A DNA stretch of 64,000 nucleotides from Pseudomonas sp. StFLB209. GTDB lineage: Bacteria; Pseudomonadota; Gammaproteobacteria; Pseudomonadales; Pseudomonadaceae. Each line of letters opens with the position of its first letter. Position 1 is the stretch's first letter. A model generated the notes under the pieces. The model was given only the letters and a program-made list of their open reading frames with translations. It was not told the origin of the DNA and searched no databases. The position numbers and the translations under genes are program-made. Positions 1 to 8,671 of the stretch are shown piece after piece. Location of the stretch: NCBI RefSeq assembly GCF_000829415.1, contig NZ_AP014637.1, forward strand, positions 2,926,001-2,990,000, in the 5' to 3' direction.

Positions 1-65
1 GAGGCTTGGCTCGGTCTCGGTGGGAGATTCTATGATTTTCGGAAAACTCCTGATTCCAGTTGTGA

Positions 66-375
66 ATGTTCCGCAGTATTCGTCGGCTGAGCCGACTCCT
101 ACCGGTTTTGTGTCATGCCGATACTGGAGCAAGGCACAAACCTCGGTGGGAGCTGGCTTGCCGGGGTGCCGGACCACAGCGAAAGGGCCGGTGGAACCGG
201 CACATCTGCTGTGGACTCTTCGCGAGCAAAGCTTCCTCTCACCGGATTGATGTCGAACGCAAGATCCCGGCTCGACTCGGATGTGTGGGAGGCAGCTCTG
301 CTGGCGAACGCAGGGCATCGCGCTGTCAATGTTCTGAACAATCAAAGACAGTAGCTCCCTCCCACCAGGAACGAG
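66..375. repeat. cluster of REP-like palindromic repeats, no gene
   Basis: The first 419 bases hold no convincing gene. They contain several degenerate REP-type units: GGCTGAGCCGACTCCTACC near 85, GTGGGAGCTGGCTTGCCGG near 146, TCGCGAGCAAAGC near 220, GTGGGAGGCAGCTCTGCTGG near 285, and the inverted form AGCTCCCTCCCACCAGG near 352. These resemble the GTGGGAGC(G/T)GGCTTGCC repeats of P. fluorescens-group genomes. The short open frames here are accidental. Confidence 0.65.
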
Positions 376-419
376 CCAGGCCTGAAATCGCTTGACTGAT
401 TTGCGTTACCCCTACAGCT

Positions 420-2459
420 TTAGAACATTACCTTCACCCCCGCCTGCACACTGCGCCCGGCTGCCGGAACTTCATCGCGCAGGATCGAGCTGGCGTAGCG
501 CACGGTCTGGTTGTTCAGGTTGTCGCCCTTGAGAAACGCCAGCCACTGGCTTTGCCCGACATCGAAGTGGTAACCGAGGCTGGCGTTGAGGGTGGTGTAG
601 CCGTCGGTATCGGTTTCGGCCTGGGCGACGCGGCGCTGGGCGCTGGCGTGTTCGGCGCCGAGGCTGGCTTGCCAGTGGTTGTAGTCCCACAGCAGCGCGG
701 TGTTCAGGCGCAGCGGCGAGATGCGCGGCAGCGGCTCGCCGGTTTCGCGGTTTTTGGCGCGGGTGTAGTCGGCTGAGCTTTGCAGGGCAAAATTGCCGTA
801 CCGGGTTTGCGCCAGGCGCCAGTGGTCCTGGGCTTCCAGACCCCAGAAATCGGCTTTGACGCCGCTGTACAGGTATTCCGGCAAGGCGTCGTCGTCGCTG
901 GCATCAACCTGTTCGCCGTCATCATTCAGGTAGCGGCCGCTGCCCAGCAGGCCGATATAGTTGGAGAAGCGGCTGTAGAACACCCCAACGCTGCCTTTGT
1001 GGGTGCCATCGTCAAAGCGCAGGGCCAGGTCGGTGGACCAGGATTTCTCCTTCTCGGCATTGGCGTCGCCCACTTCATAAGTGCCAGTGGCTTCGTGCGG
1101 GCCGTTGGCGTACAGCTCATAGAAGGTCGGCGCGCGTTCGGTGTAGCTCAGGGTGCTGGCCAGCGACCAGACGTTGGTCAGGTCATAAATGGCACCGAAT
1201 GACAGGCTGCCGGCGCTGAAGCTGTGGCTGGCGTCGGCGCCTGCAAAGCGTTCGTTGCCTGCGGCGTCCGGGCGCAAACGGGTATGTTCCAGGCGTCCGC
1301 CGAGGGACAGGTCGAGCCGGTCAGTGGCTTTCCAGTCTTCGAGGATGAACAGCGCGGCGCTGTCGGTATCGGTCTTGGGCACGAAGGCTTCTGCGCCCAA
1401 CGCCTGGAACTGGCTGCTGGCGACCTGCGCGCCGACTACGCCTTCGACCGGGCCGATGGCCTGGTGACGGGCTTCGATGCGTGCTTCATAGCCGTCGTTC
1501 TTGAATACCGTGCCGGTTTCGCCGTCTTCGATTTCCCTGTGCTCATAGCGGGTGTGGCCGAAGTTGAGCTTCACCGAGCTGAACGGGCCTTCCAGGTCGC
1601 GGATTTCCGAGGCCAGCGCGTAGTGGCGCTGCTCCATGTCAATGCGCACGTCTTGTTCTGCCGGTGAGCCGTAGTTGCTGTCGTATTCGTCGTAAGACAG
1701 GCCGACATAGCCGTGGTCCCAGTGATAGGCGCCGCCAACGCCGCCGCCGTCCTGGCGACCGTCGCTGTTGTTGACCCGATGCTTGCTATCGTCGCCGTCA
1801 ATCGCACGCTGATCGCGCGAGTGGGCGTAGCCAGGAATGCGCAGGTCGTTGAACTGCCGCGAGTTGGCATCCACATGCAGGGCAAAGTTGCCGTCGCCGG
1901 CTTCGAGCTTGCCCGCTGCACTGCGCGTGGTGTCGGCACCGCCGTAACGCAACTCGCCGCCACCGTGCACGCCGTCCACCGGTTCTGTCGGGATGCGGTT
2001 ATCGAAACTGTTGACCACCCCGCCCACCGCACTGCCGCCATACAACAACGCCGCCGGGCCACGGACCACCTCAATGCGCTCGGCGCTGGCCGGGTCGTAC
2101 GGCACGGCGTGGTCATAGGACAGTGACGAGGCATCCAGCGCGCCGACGCCGTTGCGCAGCACTCGAATGCGATCACCATCGAAGCCGCGGATTACCGGAC
2201 GACTGGCGGCCGGGCCAAAGTAGGTCGAAGACACGCCCGGCAGCTTGTTCAACGTCTCACCCAATTGTGCCGACTGACGCAGAGTCAAGTCGTCGCCTTC
2301 TACAACACTGGTCGGGGAGGCCAGCGCATCGCTGCCCAGCGGGTTGGCGGTGATGACTTGCGGATCAAGCGTCACGGCGGTTTGAGCGGCGAATAGCGGC
2401 TGCGCCGCGAGCAGGGCTGCGGCCAGAGCCGTCAGGACGGGAAGGTGGTGGGCGGACAT
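420..2459 (-). CDS. TonB-dependent outer-membrane receptor, ZnuD-like (zinc-regulated)
   Basis: Outer-membrane TonB-dependent receptor of 679 aa. A cleavable signal peptide ends near ALLAAQPLFA. A plug domain follows, with VVEGDDLTLRQSAQLGETL and the IEVVRGPAALLYGGSAVGGVV motif, then a 22-strand-type barrel ending in a terminal Phe (VKVMF), as expected of an outer-membrane beta-barrel. The frame opens at a TTG (2477), but the ATG at 2459 is preceded by AGGAAAG at good spacing, so I use it. His- and Asp-rich stretches lie in the barrel loops (DGDDSKHRVNN, YHWDHGY), consistent with divalent metal binding. A near-perfect Zur operator lies just upstream, so zinc uptake under zinc starvation (ZnuD/PA0781-like) is the best inference. 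Copper or another substrate is not excluded. Confidence 0.85.
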   Translation of the reverse strand: MSAHHLPVLTALAAALLAAQPLFAAQTAVTLDPQVITANPLGSDALASPTSVVEGDDLTLRQSAQLGETLNKLPGVSSTYFGPAASRPVIRGFDGDRIRVLRNGVGALDASSLSYDHAVPYDPASAERIEVVRGPAALLYGGSAVGGVVNSFDNRIPTEPVDGVHGGGELRYGGADTTRSAAGKLEAGDGNFALHVDANSRQFNDLRIPGYAHSRDQRAIDGDDSKHRVNNSDGRQDGGGVGGAYHWDHGYVGLSYDEYDSNYGSPAEQDVRIDMEQRHYALASEIRDLEGPFSSVKLNFGHTRYEHREIEDGETGTVFKNDGYEARIEARHQAIGPVEGVVGAQVASSQFQALGAEAFVPKTDTDSAALFILEDWKATDRLDLSLGGRLEHTRLRPDAAGNERFAGADASHSFSAGSLSFGAIYDLTNVWSLASTLSYTERAPTFYELYANGPHEATGTYEVGDANAEKEKSWSTDLALRFDDGTHKGSVGVFYSRFSNYIGLLGSGRYLNDDGEQVDASDDDALPEYLYSGVKADFWGLEAQDHWRLAQTRYGNFALQSSADYTRAKNRETGEPLPRISPLRLNTALLWDYNHWQASLGAEHASAQRRVAQAETDTDGYTTLNASLGYHFDVGQSQWLAFLKGDNLNNQTVRYASSILRDEVPAAGRSVQAGVKVMF

Positions 2460-2485
2460 TGAAATCTTTCCTAACAAGTTGAATT

Positions 2486-2503
2486 GTTATGTTACAACAT
2501 AAC
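2486..2503 (-). promoter_or_regulatory. Zur box (zinc uptake regulator operator)
   Basis: GTTATGTT-AC-AACATAAC is an inverted repeat with perfect 8-bp arms and a 2-bp centre. It resembles the known gamma-proteobacterial Zur consensus (GTTATnnTATAAC core). It lies 27 bp upstream of the receptor ATG, where Zur would block its promoter. It also lies about 115 bp upstream of the divergent GST gene, so an effect there is possible but unsupported. Confidence 0.8.
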
Positions 2504-2616
2504 TTAAATTTGCAAGGATGAAATTTCATCTTGGGCGGTGCGCAAGATCTGGCATTGTGTTTTCCCGGCGTGCCCGGCGTTACGCACCCTCCTTATGCAC
2601 AGAAAGGAATCCACTC

Positions 2617-3219
2617 GTGCTCAAGCTGTTCGGTAAATCCACCTCGATCAACGTCAGAAAAGTCCTGTGGGCCTGTGCGGAGTTGAACATTCCGCTTAGC
2701 CACGAGCAGGCAAACGGCGATGACGTTCAGCACCTGAACCCCAATGCGCTGGTGCCGGTCATCGACGATGCAGGTTTTGTGCTCTGGGAGTCGAACTCGA
2801 TCATTCGTTATCTGGCCAACCGCGAGCAGGCCGGGTGGCTCTACCCCGCAGTGGCTGCGCAACGTGCCCGCGTCGATCAGTGGATTGACTGGCAAGCTGC
2901 GGACCTCAATCGCACCTGGTCCTACGCATTCATGGCGCTGGTGCGGCGTTCACCGGCCCATGACGACCCGGCGCAAATTCGCGCCTCGGTGCAAAACTGG
3001 AATTGCTCCATGGAAATCCTTGACCGGCAACTGGCCGTTACCGGCGGCCATGCAGTCGGCGCGCAGTTCAGCTTGGCTGATGTTCCCGTGGGGCTGTCGG
3101 TGAATCGCTGGTATGAAACCCCCATCGACCACCCGGATTTGCCAAATGTCCGGGCCTATTACGAGCGGCTGGCCGAGCGCCCCGGCTATCAGGCATTCGG
3201 GCGTAACGGCACGCCTTGA
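2617..3219 (+). CDS. glutathione S-transferase family protein
   Basis: Soluble cytosolic protein of 200 aa with the two-domain GST layout. The N-terminal thioredoxin-like domain starts LKLFGKSTSINVRKVLWAC and has the NPNALVPVIDD loop carrying the cis-Pro, then WESNSIIRYLA, which binds the gamma-glutamyl part of glutathione. The C-terminal helical domain has the FSLADVPVG N-capping box typical of GSTs. The open frame extends to 2518, but GTG at 2617 is preceded by AGAAAGGA at 8 nt and matches where the GST fold begins. Its substrate cannot be told from sequence. It is divergent from the TonB receptor and convergent with the EEP hydrolase. Confidence 0.88.
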   Translation: MLKLFGKSTSINVRKVLWACAELNIPLSHEQANGDDVQHLNPNALVPVIDDAGFVLWESNSIIRYLANREQAGWLYPAVAAQRARVDQWIDWQAADLNRTWSYAFMALVRRSPAHDDPAQIRASVQNWNCSMEILDRQLAVTGGHAVGAQFSLADVPVGLSVNRWYETPIDHPDLPNVRAYYERLAERPGYQAFGRNGTP

Positions 3220-3242
3220 GCCTCAAACGGCAGCGTCTGATC

Positions 3243-4334
3243 TCAAGGCCTGGCCGGCAACAGAAACCGCCCGATCAGCGGCAGATGATCGGAGATCTGC
3301 AAACTGTCCTCCTGCCGCACCCGGGCCTCCAGACGTTTGAGTGCGGGGCTGTAGAACAGGTAGTCGACGGTCCGGTCCGGGCCTTTGAGCTGTGGGTCGT
3401 TGGGCCAGTGGGTGAGCCACTGGCTGCGTTCGATGCCGCCGGCTTCGGCGTTGGTGGGGATCATCGGGTATTTGTCCCACAGCAGGTGCAGTTCGCTGTC
3501 GCGCTGGTAGCCTGCCCGTTGGGCCGGTTCCAGGCGCTGGTACTGGCCCAGCGCAAGCAAGCCGAAGTCGCCACCGGCCAACCAGGGCGTACCGCTGCCT
3601 TGCAGACGATCAAGCAACCCGACGGTGAATTCGGTCTGTTGGCGCAAGGTCGTCTGGTCAGGATGCCGGGCGTACTGTTGGGTATTGATCACCGCCAGGC
3701 GGCCGCCGTCGCGCAGTGGCAGGTAGCTGACCAGCAGCGCGGGTCTGGGCTGGAACTGGCGGCTCAGCAGGTTGGCCGGTTGCACCGGCAGTTGCAGGCG
3801 CTCGCTGCTGTCGATGCGATAACGGCTCAGGGTCGCCAGCTTGAGCCCGGCGCTGCCCCAGATCCGTGGCGCAGGGATGAACTCGGCCTGCCAGTTGAAG
3901 GCCTCGGTGCTGCACGGATACAGATCCACCAGACGCTCCTGGAGCAGCGCCAGTTGATCCTGGTAGTCGGTGTTTCTGGCGCCGTCGCTGACTTCCTGAA
4001 GCAGCACCAGGTCCGGTGCCTCATCGCGGATCACCCGCACCACTTCATCAAGGTTGTACGCCAGGTCGTCAGGGGTAGGGCGCTCGTCCGGGCCGTTGTC
4101 GTCGGGCTGCTCATACCAGAACACATAGCGCTTGCCGGCCAGGTACTGGATGTTCCAGGTCATGACTTTCAGCGCCTGCCCCGGCATCAGCAGGTCGGGC
4201 TGAACTGAGCTGCTGCAACGGGCGGTGACCGTCTCGCGTTCGGCCGGCCGCCAGGTGAGATTCTGCACCGCGATCCACAACACGCCGGTCAGCAGCAGTA
4301 GCAACAGGATCAGGCGCAGCAGGATTCGGCTCAT
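3243..4334 (-). CDS. membrane-anchored endonuclease/exonuclease/phosphatase (EEP) family protein
   Basis: 363 aa. An N-terminal hydrophobic segment (ILLRLILLLLLLTGVLWIA) probably anchors it in the inner membrane with the catalytic domain in the periplasm. The EEP metal-hydrolase motifs are in order: VMTWNIQ (metal-ligand Asn), LVLLQEVS (metal-ligand Glu), WLAGGDFG (equivalent of GDFN, with Gly instead of Asn), and QISDHLPLIGRF (catalytic Asp-His). The superfamily includes DNases, inositol phosphatases and sphingomyelinases, so the substrate is unknown. The GDFG variant is worth noting, since the usual Asn contacts the scissile phosphate. Start codon support is weak, with no clear Shine-Dalgarno. 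Confidence 0.82.
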   Translation of the reverse strand: MSRILLRLILLLLLLTGVLWIAVQNLTWRPAERETVTARCSSSVQPDLLMPGQALKVMTWNIQYLAGKRYVFWYEQPDDNGPDERPTPDDLAYNLDEVVRVIRDEAPDLVLLQEVSDGARNTDYQDQLALLQERLVDLYPCSTEAFNWQAEFIPAPRIWGSAGLKLATLSRYRIDSSERLQLPVQPANLLSRQFQPRPALLVSYLPLRDGGRLAVINTQQYARHPDQTTLRQQTEFTVGLLDRLQGSGTPWLAGGDFGLLALGQYQRLEPAQRAGYQRDSELHLLWDKYPMIPTNAEAGGIERSQWLTHWPNDPQLKGPDRTVDYLFYSPALKRLEARVRQEDSLQISDHLPLIGRFLLPARP

Positions 4335-4379
4335 GGGTCTGTTCGGGGTCCTGATGGGCGTGCTGGCAGCATAGCCGAG

Positions 4380-5042
4380 TTATGTGTGTGGGCGGTCCTG
4401 CTCAATGAGCATGAACAGGCGGAACATCGCCACGCCCATGAACAGTTGCAGAAAACTGGCCAGGCTGCTGAGCAGCAGCGACACGCCCGGGCTTTGCGGT
4501 TGCGGCAGCAGATACAGGCCGCCTGCTTCGATCAGCGACAGCGGGATGTAGATGATCAGCAGGCACACCATGATCCGGGTGAAGTGCCCGGTACTCATCA
4601 GCATGCTTTCGCGCATGGCCATGAACGGGGTGCGCTGGCGCAGCACCAGCAGGTATTCGCTGAATGCCAGTTTGATCATCACCCACAGGCCCGGCAGCAC
4701 GAACAGCGACAGGCCGAACATGATCAGCAGCGTGCTCATGGCCGACAGCACGGCAAAGCTCGGCCACAGGCGCAAGGTCCTGCTCCACAGCTCGGCAAAG
4801 CCCGGTTGATCGCCACGGCTGCGGGCATCGAGAAACAGGATCAGGACCCCACTGTAGAGCGGGTAGAAAAACAGGCTCACCAGCAAGCCGTAGGCCGGTG
4901 AGGCATTGGCTGGCAGGCTGCCATCCACGGCCTGCTTGATCAGCGCTTCGAGCACCACCGGTGGCAGGCACAGCAGCACGATGCTGAGCAGGTTGCTGCG
5001 AAAGAAATACAGGGAGTCCCGGAGGATGTTCAGCGGATTCAT
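4380..5042 (-). CDS. YciC-family (UPF0259) inner-membrane protein
   Basis: About 220 aa with several hydrophobic helices (NLLSIVLLCLPPVVLEALI, GLLVSLFFYPLYSGVLILF, FAVLSAMSTLLIMFGLSLF, LFVLPGLWVMIKLAF, IMVCLLIIYIPLSLI). It ends in FRLFMLIEQ, much like the end of E. coli YciC (recalled, not searched). Family function is unknown. The frame extends to an ATG at 5141, which has an AAGGA upstream and would add 33 mostly basic residues. I chose the ATG at 5042 because MNPLNILRDSLYFFRSN looks like a natural start for the family, but the longer form is possible. Confidence 0.75.
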   Translation of the reverse strand: MNPLNILRDSLYFFRSNLLSIVLLCLPPVVLEALIKQAVDGSLPANASPAYGLLVSLFFYPLYSGVLILFLDARSRGDQPGFAELWSRTLRLWPSFAVLSAMSTLLIMFGLSLFVLPGLWVMIKLAFSEYLLVLRQRTPFMAMRESMLMSTGHFTRIMVCLLIIYIPLSLIEAGGLYLLPQPQSPGVSLLLSSLASFLQLFMGVAMFRLFMLIEQDRPHT

Positions 5043-5221
5043 GTAAGCGTGTCGTTTGAAAAAGTCGGCGAACACTGTAGCCCAAGGCCGGTGACGAACC
5101 AAGCACGCCCAGGGCGGCGGCCTTTTTAACTTTTTCGTCATGTCCTTGAAGTGGTTTTGCCCAGCCCCATTACCTCTGTAGGGCCGTCTGCTGGCCTTTT
5201 AACGATCCTTGTGAGGTCACT

Positions 5222-5869
5222 ATGAACAATCAAGAGCAAGTCCTGATCGATGAACTGTTCGGCAAACTCAAAAGTGCCGAAAGCGCCTCGGGTGTGCGGG
5301 ATGCGGCAGTCGAGGCGCATATCAACGAGCATTTGCGCCGTCAGCCAGCTGCGCCGTATTACATGGCTCAGGCGATTGTGGTCCAGGAAGCGGCGGTCAA
5401 TCAGCTCAACCAGCAACTGCGCGAGCGTGACGAGCAGATCCGCCAGCTCCAGGCTCAATTGCAGCAGAGCCGTCCCGGCCCGGCTGCGGCCGGCGGTGGC
5501 GGGTTTCTTTCAAGCCTGTTTGGCGCCGGCAGCGCCCGCGAGCCGCAGCCAGCCGCGCAGCCCGCGTCGTCTGGCGGCTGGCGTGACAGCGGCTATAGCG
5601 CACCGCCTGCGCCCGCCGCCGCAGCGCCGTCCAGGGCCAGCGGTTTTCTGGGCAGTGCGTTGCAGACCGCGGCCGGAGTTGCCGGTGGTGTGATGCTGGC
5701 GCAAGGCATCAGCAGCCTTTTCGGTCACCACAACGCGCCGCAGGAAATTGTCGAAGTTGTTCATGATGCGCCATCGCAAAGCTATCAGGCCGATGACTGG
5801 TCGAACCCGAATCAAACGGGTTGGAGTGACGACAGCGGCTCGTTCGATGACGACGACAGTTTTGTCTGA
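5222..5869 (+). CDS. DUF2076 domain-containing protein
   Basis: 215 aa. The N-terminal 80 residues are helical and coiled-coil-like (VNQLNQQLRERDEQIRQLQAQLQQ). A Gly/Ala/Pro-rich linker follows, then a glycine-rich hydrophobic patch (FLGSALQTAAGVAGGVMLAQGI) and an acidic tail (DDSGSFDDDDSFV). This is the DUF2076 layout, which has no established function. The ATG follows TGTGAGGTCACT, with GAGG as ribosome site. It is divergent from the YciC-like gene. Confidence 0.82.
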   Translation: MNNQEQVLIDELFGKLKSAESASGVRDAAVEAHINEHLRRQPAAPYYMAQAIVVQEAAVNQLNQQLRERDEQIRQLQAQLQQSRPGPAAAGGGGFLSSLFGAGSAREPQPAAQPASSGGWRDSGYSAPPAPAAAAPSRASGFLGSALQTAAGVAGGVMLAQGISSLFGHHNAPQEIVEVVHDAPSQSYQADDWSNPNQTGWSDDSGSFDDDDSFV

Positions 5870-5954
5870 GCGGTGATCCGACCCCTCTGGCGTACCCCGC
5901 GCCCTGCGCATAACTGGCATACTGCGTGCCTGTTTATGTCGCGGGGTGGTTGGG

Positions 5955-6434
5955 GTGAAAAAGATCGCGGTGTTTGCCGATGTGCAGAACCTCTACTACA
6001 CCGTGCGCCAGGCTCATGGGTGTCACTTCAATTACGCGGCGTTCTGGGCCGATGTCAGCCAGCGCGGGCAGATTGTCCAGGCCTATGCCTACGCCATTGA
6101 CCGGGGTGACAGCAAACAGCAACAGTTCCAGCAGATCCTGCGCAACCTGGGTTTTACCGTCAGGCTCAAACCCTACATCCAGCGCAGTGATGGCTCGGCC
6201 AAGGGCGACTGGGATGTCGGCATCACCCTGGATGTCATGGAGTTTGCCCCGCAGGTCGATGAAGTGGTGCTGGCTTCCGGCGATGGCGACTTCGACATGC
6301 TGCTTGAGCGGATCTCCAGCCGTTACGCTGTTGCCACCGCCGCCTACGGTGTGCCAGGGCTGACCGCCAACTCACTGATACGCGCCGCCGACCGCTATGT
6401 GCCGATCGAAGGCGCGCTGTTGCTCAAGAATTGA
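5955..6434 (+). CDS. NYN-domain (LabA/DUF88-type) putative RNase
   Basis: 159 aa of the NYN/PIN-like family. It begins VKKIAVFADVQNLYY, where the first Asp and Asn of FADVQN are the metal-site residues of NYN domains. KGDWDVGITLDVM and VVLASGDGDFDMLLERI carry the other conserved acids. Members are predicted metal-dependent ribonucleases. GTG codons at 5946 and 5955 both fit; I took 5955 because the family usually starts KKIAVF. The exonuclease gene follows 21 bp later on the same strand, suggesting a two-gene nuclease operon. Confidence 0.83.
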   Translation: MKKIAVFADVQNLYYTVRQAHGCHFNYAAFWADVSQRGQIVQAYAYAIDRGDSKQQQFQQILRNLGFTVRLKPYIQRSDGSAKGDWDVGITLDVMEFAPQVDEVVLASGDGDFDMLLERISSRYAVATAAYGVPGLTANSLIRAADRYVPIEGALLLKN

Positions 6435-6455
6435 CCCCCCAGGAAGGACAGGATT

Positions 6456-7067
6456 GTGGAACGTATTGCCGTCATCGACTTTGAAACCACGGGTATCTCG
6501 CCAGGCCCCGGTTGCCGTGCCACGGAGGTGGCTGTGGTCATCACCGAACAAGGTCGGGTGGTCGATCGGTTCCAGAGCCTGATGAACGCCGGCGTGCCCA
6601 TTCCATCGTTCATTGAAAACCTGACCGGTATCAGCAATGCGATGATCCGCAGCGCGCCGCGTGCCGAGCAGGTCATGGGCGATGTGGCAGATTTTGTCGG
6701 CAGTACACCGCTGGTCGCGCACAATGCATCATTCGACCAGAAGTTCTGGGACTACGAACTGGCGCGTATCCAGCGCAGTCGTGTGCAAAGCTTTGCCTGT
6801 TCGATGCTGCTGGCCCGGCGCCTGATGCCGAGTGCGCCCAACCACAAGCTGGGCACCCTGACCCGTTATGCGCGCCTGCCTGACACCGGCAAGGCGCACC
6901 GGGCCATGGCTGATGCCGAGATGGCGGCCAACCTGGTCAACCATATGGTCGGCCAGTTGCGCGATTCACACGGGATTGCCAGCGTTTCCCACCAGTTGTT
7001 CTGCACCCTGCAGAAAGTCCCGGCCTCACGCATCCTCGAAGCCCTCAAGCGTCAGCGCGGGCTTTGA
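6456..7067 (+). CDS. DnaQ-like 3'-5' exonuclease (DEDDh family)
   Basis: 203 aa. Exo I is AVIDFETTG (catalytic Asp8 and Glu10), Exo II is LVAHNASFDQKFW, and Exo III has the H-x4-D form (KAHRAMADAEMA), all diagnostic of DEDDh exonucleases related to the epsilon proofreading subunit. A C-terminal helical extension of about 45 residues follows. The GTG start at 6456 follows AGGAAGGACAGG. Lack of polymerase or GIY-YIG domains suggests a stand-alone exonuclease. Its last 23 bases overlap the antisense Lrp gene. Confidence 0.88.
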   Translation: MERIAVIDFETTGISPGPGCRATEVAVVITEQGRVVDRFQSLMNAGVPIPSFIENLTGISNAMIRSAPRAEQVMGDVADFVGSTPLVAHNASFDQKFWDYELARIQRSRVQSFACSMLLARRLMPSAPNHKLGTLTRYARLPDTGKAHRAMADAEMAANLVNHMVGQLRDSHGIASVSHQLFCTLQKVPASRILEALKRQRGL

Positions 7068-7539
7068 CGGTGGCCTTTTCCAAGCGTACCCCGACGTCCA
7101 GATGACCCACTGGCAGGCTGCGTTCGATGGGCGTGGACAACACCATTGAGGTCTTGCTGACGCCATAGCTCGCCACGCGGTCGAGCAACTGTTCCAGATG
7201 CTCCATCGAGTCGACCGCTGCACGCATGATAAAGCAGGGGTCGCCGGTCACCCGGTGGCACTGGATCAGTTCGGCAAACGTGTACAGCTCTTCATAGGCG
7301 CGCTGTTTACTGTGGCTGTCCAGGCGCAGTTCGATCACACACTGAATCGGCAGGCCGACCCTGGCCAGGTTGACCTTGGCTTCATAGCCGGTAATCACCC
7401 CGTTGGCCTCCAGCTTGGCCACCCGTTCGGCGACCGCCGGTGCCGACAGGTTGACCTGCCGGGCCAGTTGCGCAAAAGACGCCCGCCCGTTTTCCAGCAA
7501 AGCGTTGAGCAGCATGCGGTCATATTTGTCCAGTTCCAC
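7045..7539 (-). CDS. Lrp/AsnC-family transcriptional regulator
   Basis: 164 aa. N-terminal winged helix: DKYDRMLLNALLENGRASFAQLARQVNLSAPAVAERVAKLEANGVI. C-terminal RAM/ligand domain: IQCHRVTGDPCFIMRAAV. It starts with GTG at 7539, preceded by GGGAGA. It is divergent from an EamA exporter, a common pairing in which the regulator senses an amino acid and controls its exporter; that link is inference. The 3' end overlaps the exonuclease gene tail to tail by 23 bp. Confidence 0.9.
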   Translation of the reverse strand: MELDKYDRMLLNALLENGRASFAQLARQVNLSAPAVAERVAKLEANGVITGYEAKVNLARVGLPIQCVIELRLDSHSKQRAYEELYTFAELIQCHRVTGDPCFIMRAAVDSMEHLEQLLDRVASYGVSKTSMVLSTPIERSLPVGHLDVGVRLEKATVKARADA

Positions 7540-7654
7540 AAGGATCTCCCGGCAGGCAAAGGGCTGGATTTCGAATCGAAAGTAAAAAACGGATATTACC
7601 GTTGATTTACAGGTAAACGTTGCGTTTAAACAAGCTTCATGGCTTATGAATCCC

Positions 7655-7681
7655 GGTTGAGCTTCCTAAAATAGCTCAACC
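7655..7681. promoter_or_regulatory. inverted repeat between the Lrp gene and the EamA exporter
   Basis: GGTTGAGCT and AGCTCAACC form perfect 9-bp arms around a 9-bp centre. It ends 24 bp before the exporter ATG and lies inside the divergent promoter region, so it may be the Lrp-type operator. An mRNA leader hairpin is the alternative. Confidence 0.5.
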
Positions 7682-7705
7682 ATACGAATGGACTTCGAGC
7701 CTGCC

Positions 7706-8608
7706 ATGCCTGATTCCCGCCGCTTCCCCCTGTTATTGATTGGCGCCTTCCTGGCCCTGTACCTGATCTGGGGGTCGACTTACCTGATGATCCGTATTGG
7801 CGTGGCCTCTTGGCCGCCGCTGATGATGGCTGCCATCCGCTTTCTGCTTGCCGGTGTCTTGATGTATGGCTACCTGCGCTGGCGCGGTGTGCCGGCACCG
7901 ACCTGGCAGCAATGGAAGGCCGCGACCCTGATTGGCTTTTTATTGCTGGCCTGCGGTAACGGCGGCGTGACCCTGGCTGAGCACGCTGACGTGTCGTCCG
8001 GCGTGGCCGCCCTGGCGGTAGCGACCGTGCCGCTGTTCACCCTGTTGTCCGGGCTGTTGTGGGGCAACCGCACCAGTGGCCTGGAATGGGCCGGTATCGC
8101 TCTGGGCATGCTCGGCATCGCCTTGCTCAACCTGGGCTCCAATCTGCAGGCCAGCCCTTACGGGGCGGCGCTGCTGATTTTTGCAGCGGCGGCCTGGGCG
8201 TTTGGCTCGGTGTGGAGCAAACACCTGCCACTGCCGGCCGGTCCCATGGCCAGCGCGACTGAAATGATCAGCGCCGGGGTTATCCTGATGATCGGCAGCC
8301 AGCTCAGCGGCGAACACCTGGAGCAGATGCCCACGGTAGCAGGGTGGGGCGCGCTGCTGTACTTGGTGGTGTTTGGCTCGATCATCGCTTTCAGCTCTTA
8401 CCTGTACCTGCTCAAGAACGTACGCCCGGCGGCGGCAACCAGTTATGCCTATGTCAACCCGGTGGTGGCGGTGGTGTTGGGCATGTTGTTTGCCGATGAA
8501 TACATCGGTATGGAAGAAGGCCTGGCGATGCTGGTGATCGTCAGCGCCGTGGTGCTCATCGGGCTGCCGCAGTGGCGGCGGCCGGTGGTCAAGCAGGCCA
8601 GCGCCTGA
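7706..8608 (+). CDS. EamA/DMT-superfamily exporter (YedA-like)
   Basis: About 300 aa with ten predicted membrane helices in two EamA repeats. The first repeat begins LLIGAFLALYLIWGSTYLMIRIG, the WGSTY signature of this family. The second covers GAALLIFAAAAWAFGSVWSK through AATSYAYVNPVVAVVLGMLF. These are inner-membrane drug/metabolite transporters that usually export amino acids or related small molecules. ATGs at 7688 and 7706 are both possible with weak ribosome sites. The divergent Lrp-type regulator suggests amino-acid-responsive control. Confidence 0.87.
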   Translation: MPDSRRFPLLLIGAFLALYLIWGSTYLMIRIGVASWPPLMMAAIRFLLAGVLMYGYLRWRGVPAPTWQQWKAATLIGFLLLACGNGGVTLAEHADVSSGVAALAVATVPLFTLLSGLLWGNRTSGLEWAGIALGMLGIALLNLGSNLQASPYGAALLIFAAAAWAFGSVWSKHLPLPAGPMASATEMISAGVILMIGSQLSGEHLEQMPTVAGWGALLYLVVFGSIIAFSSYLYLLKNVRPAAATSYAYVNPVVAVVLGMLFADEYIGMEEGLAMLVIVSAVVLIGLPQWRRPVVKQASA

Positions 8609-8671
8609 CGCATCGGTGCACCCATAGGGTAAACTGCGCGCCTTGCGCTGAATTTTCCCTACGGTATTACC

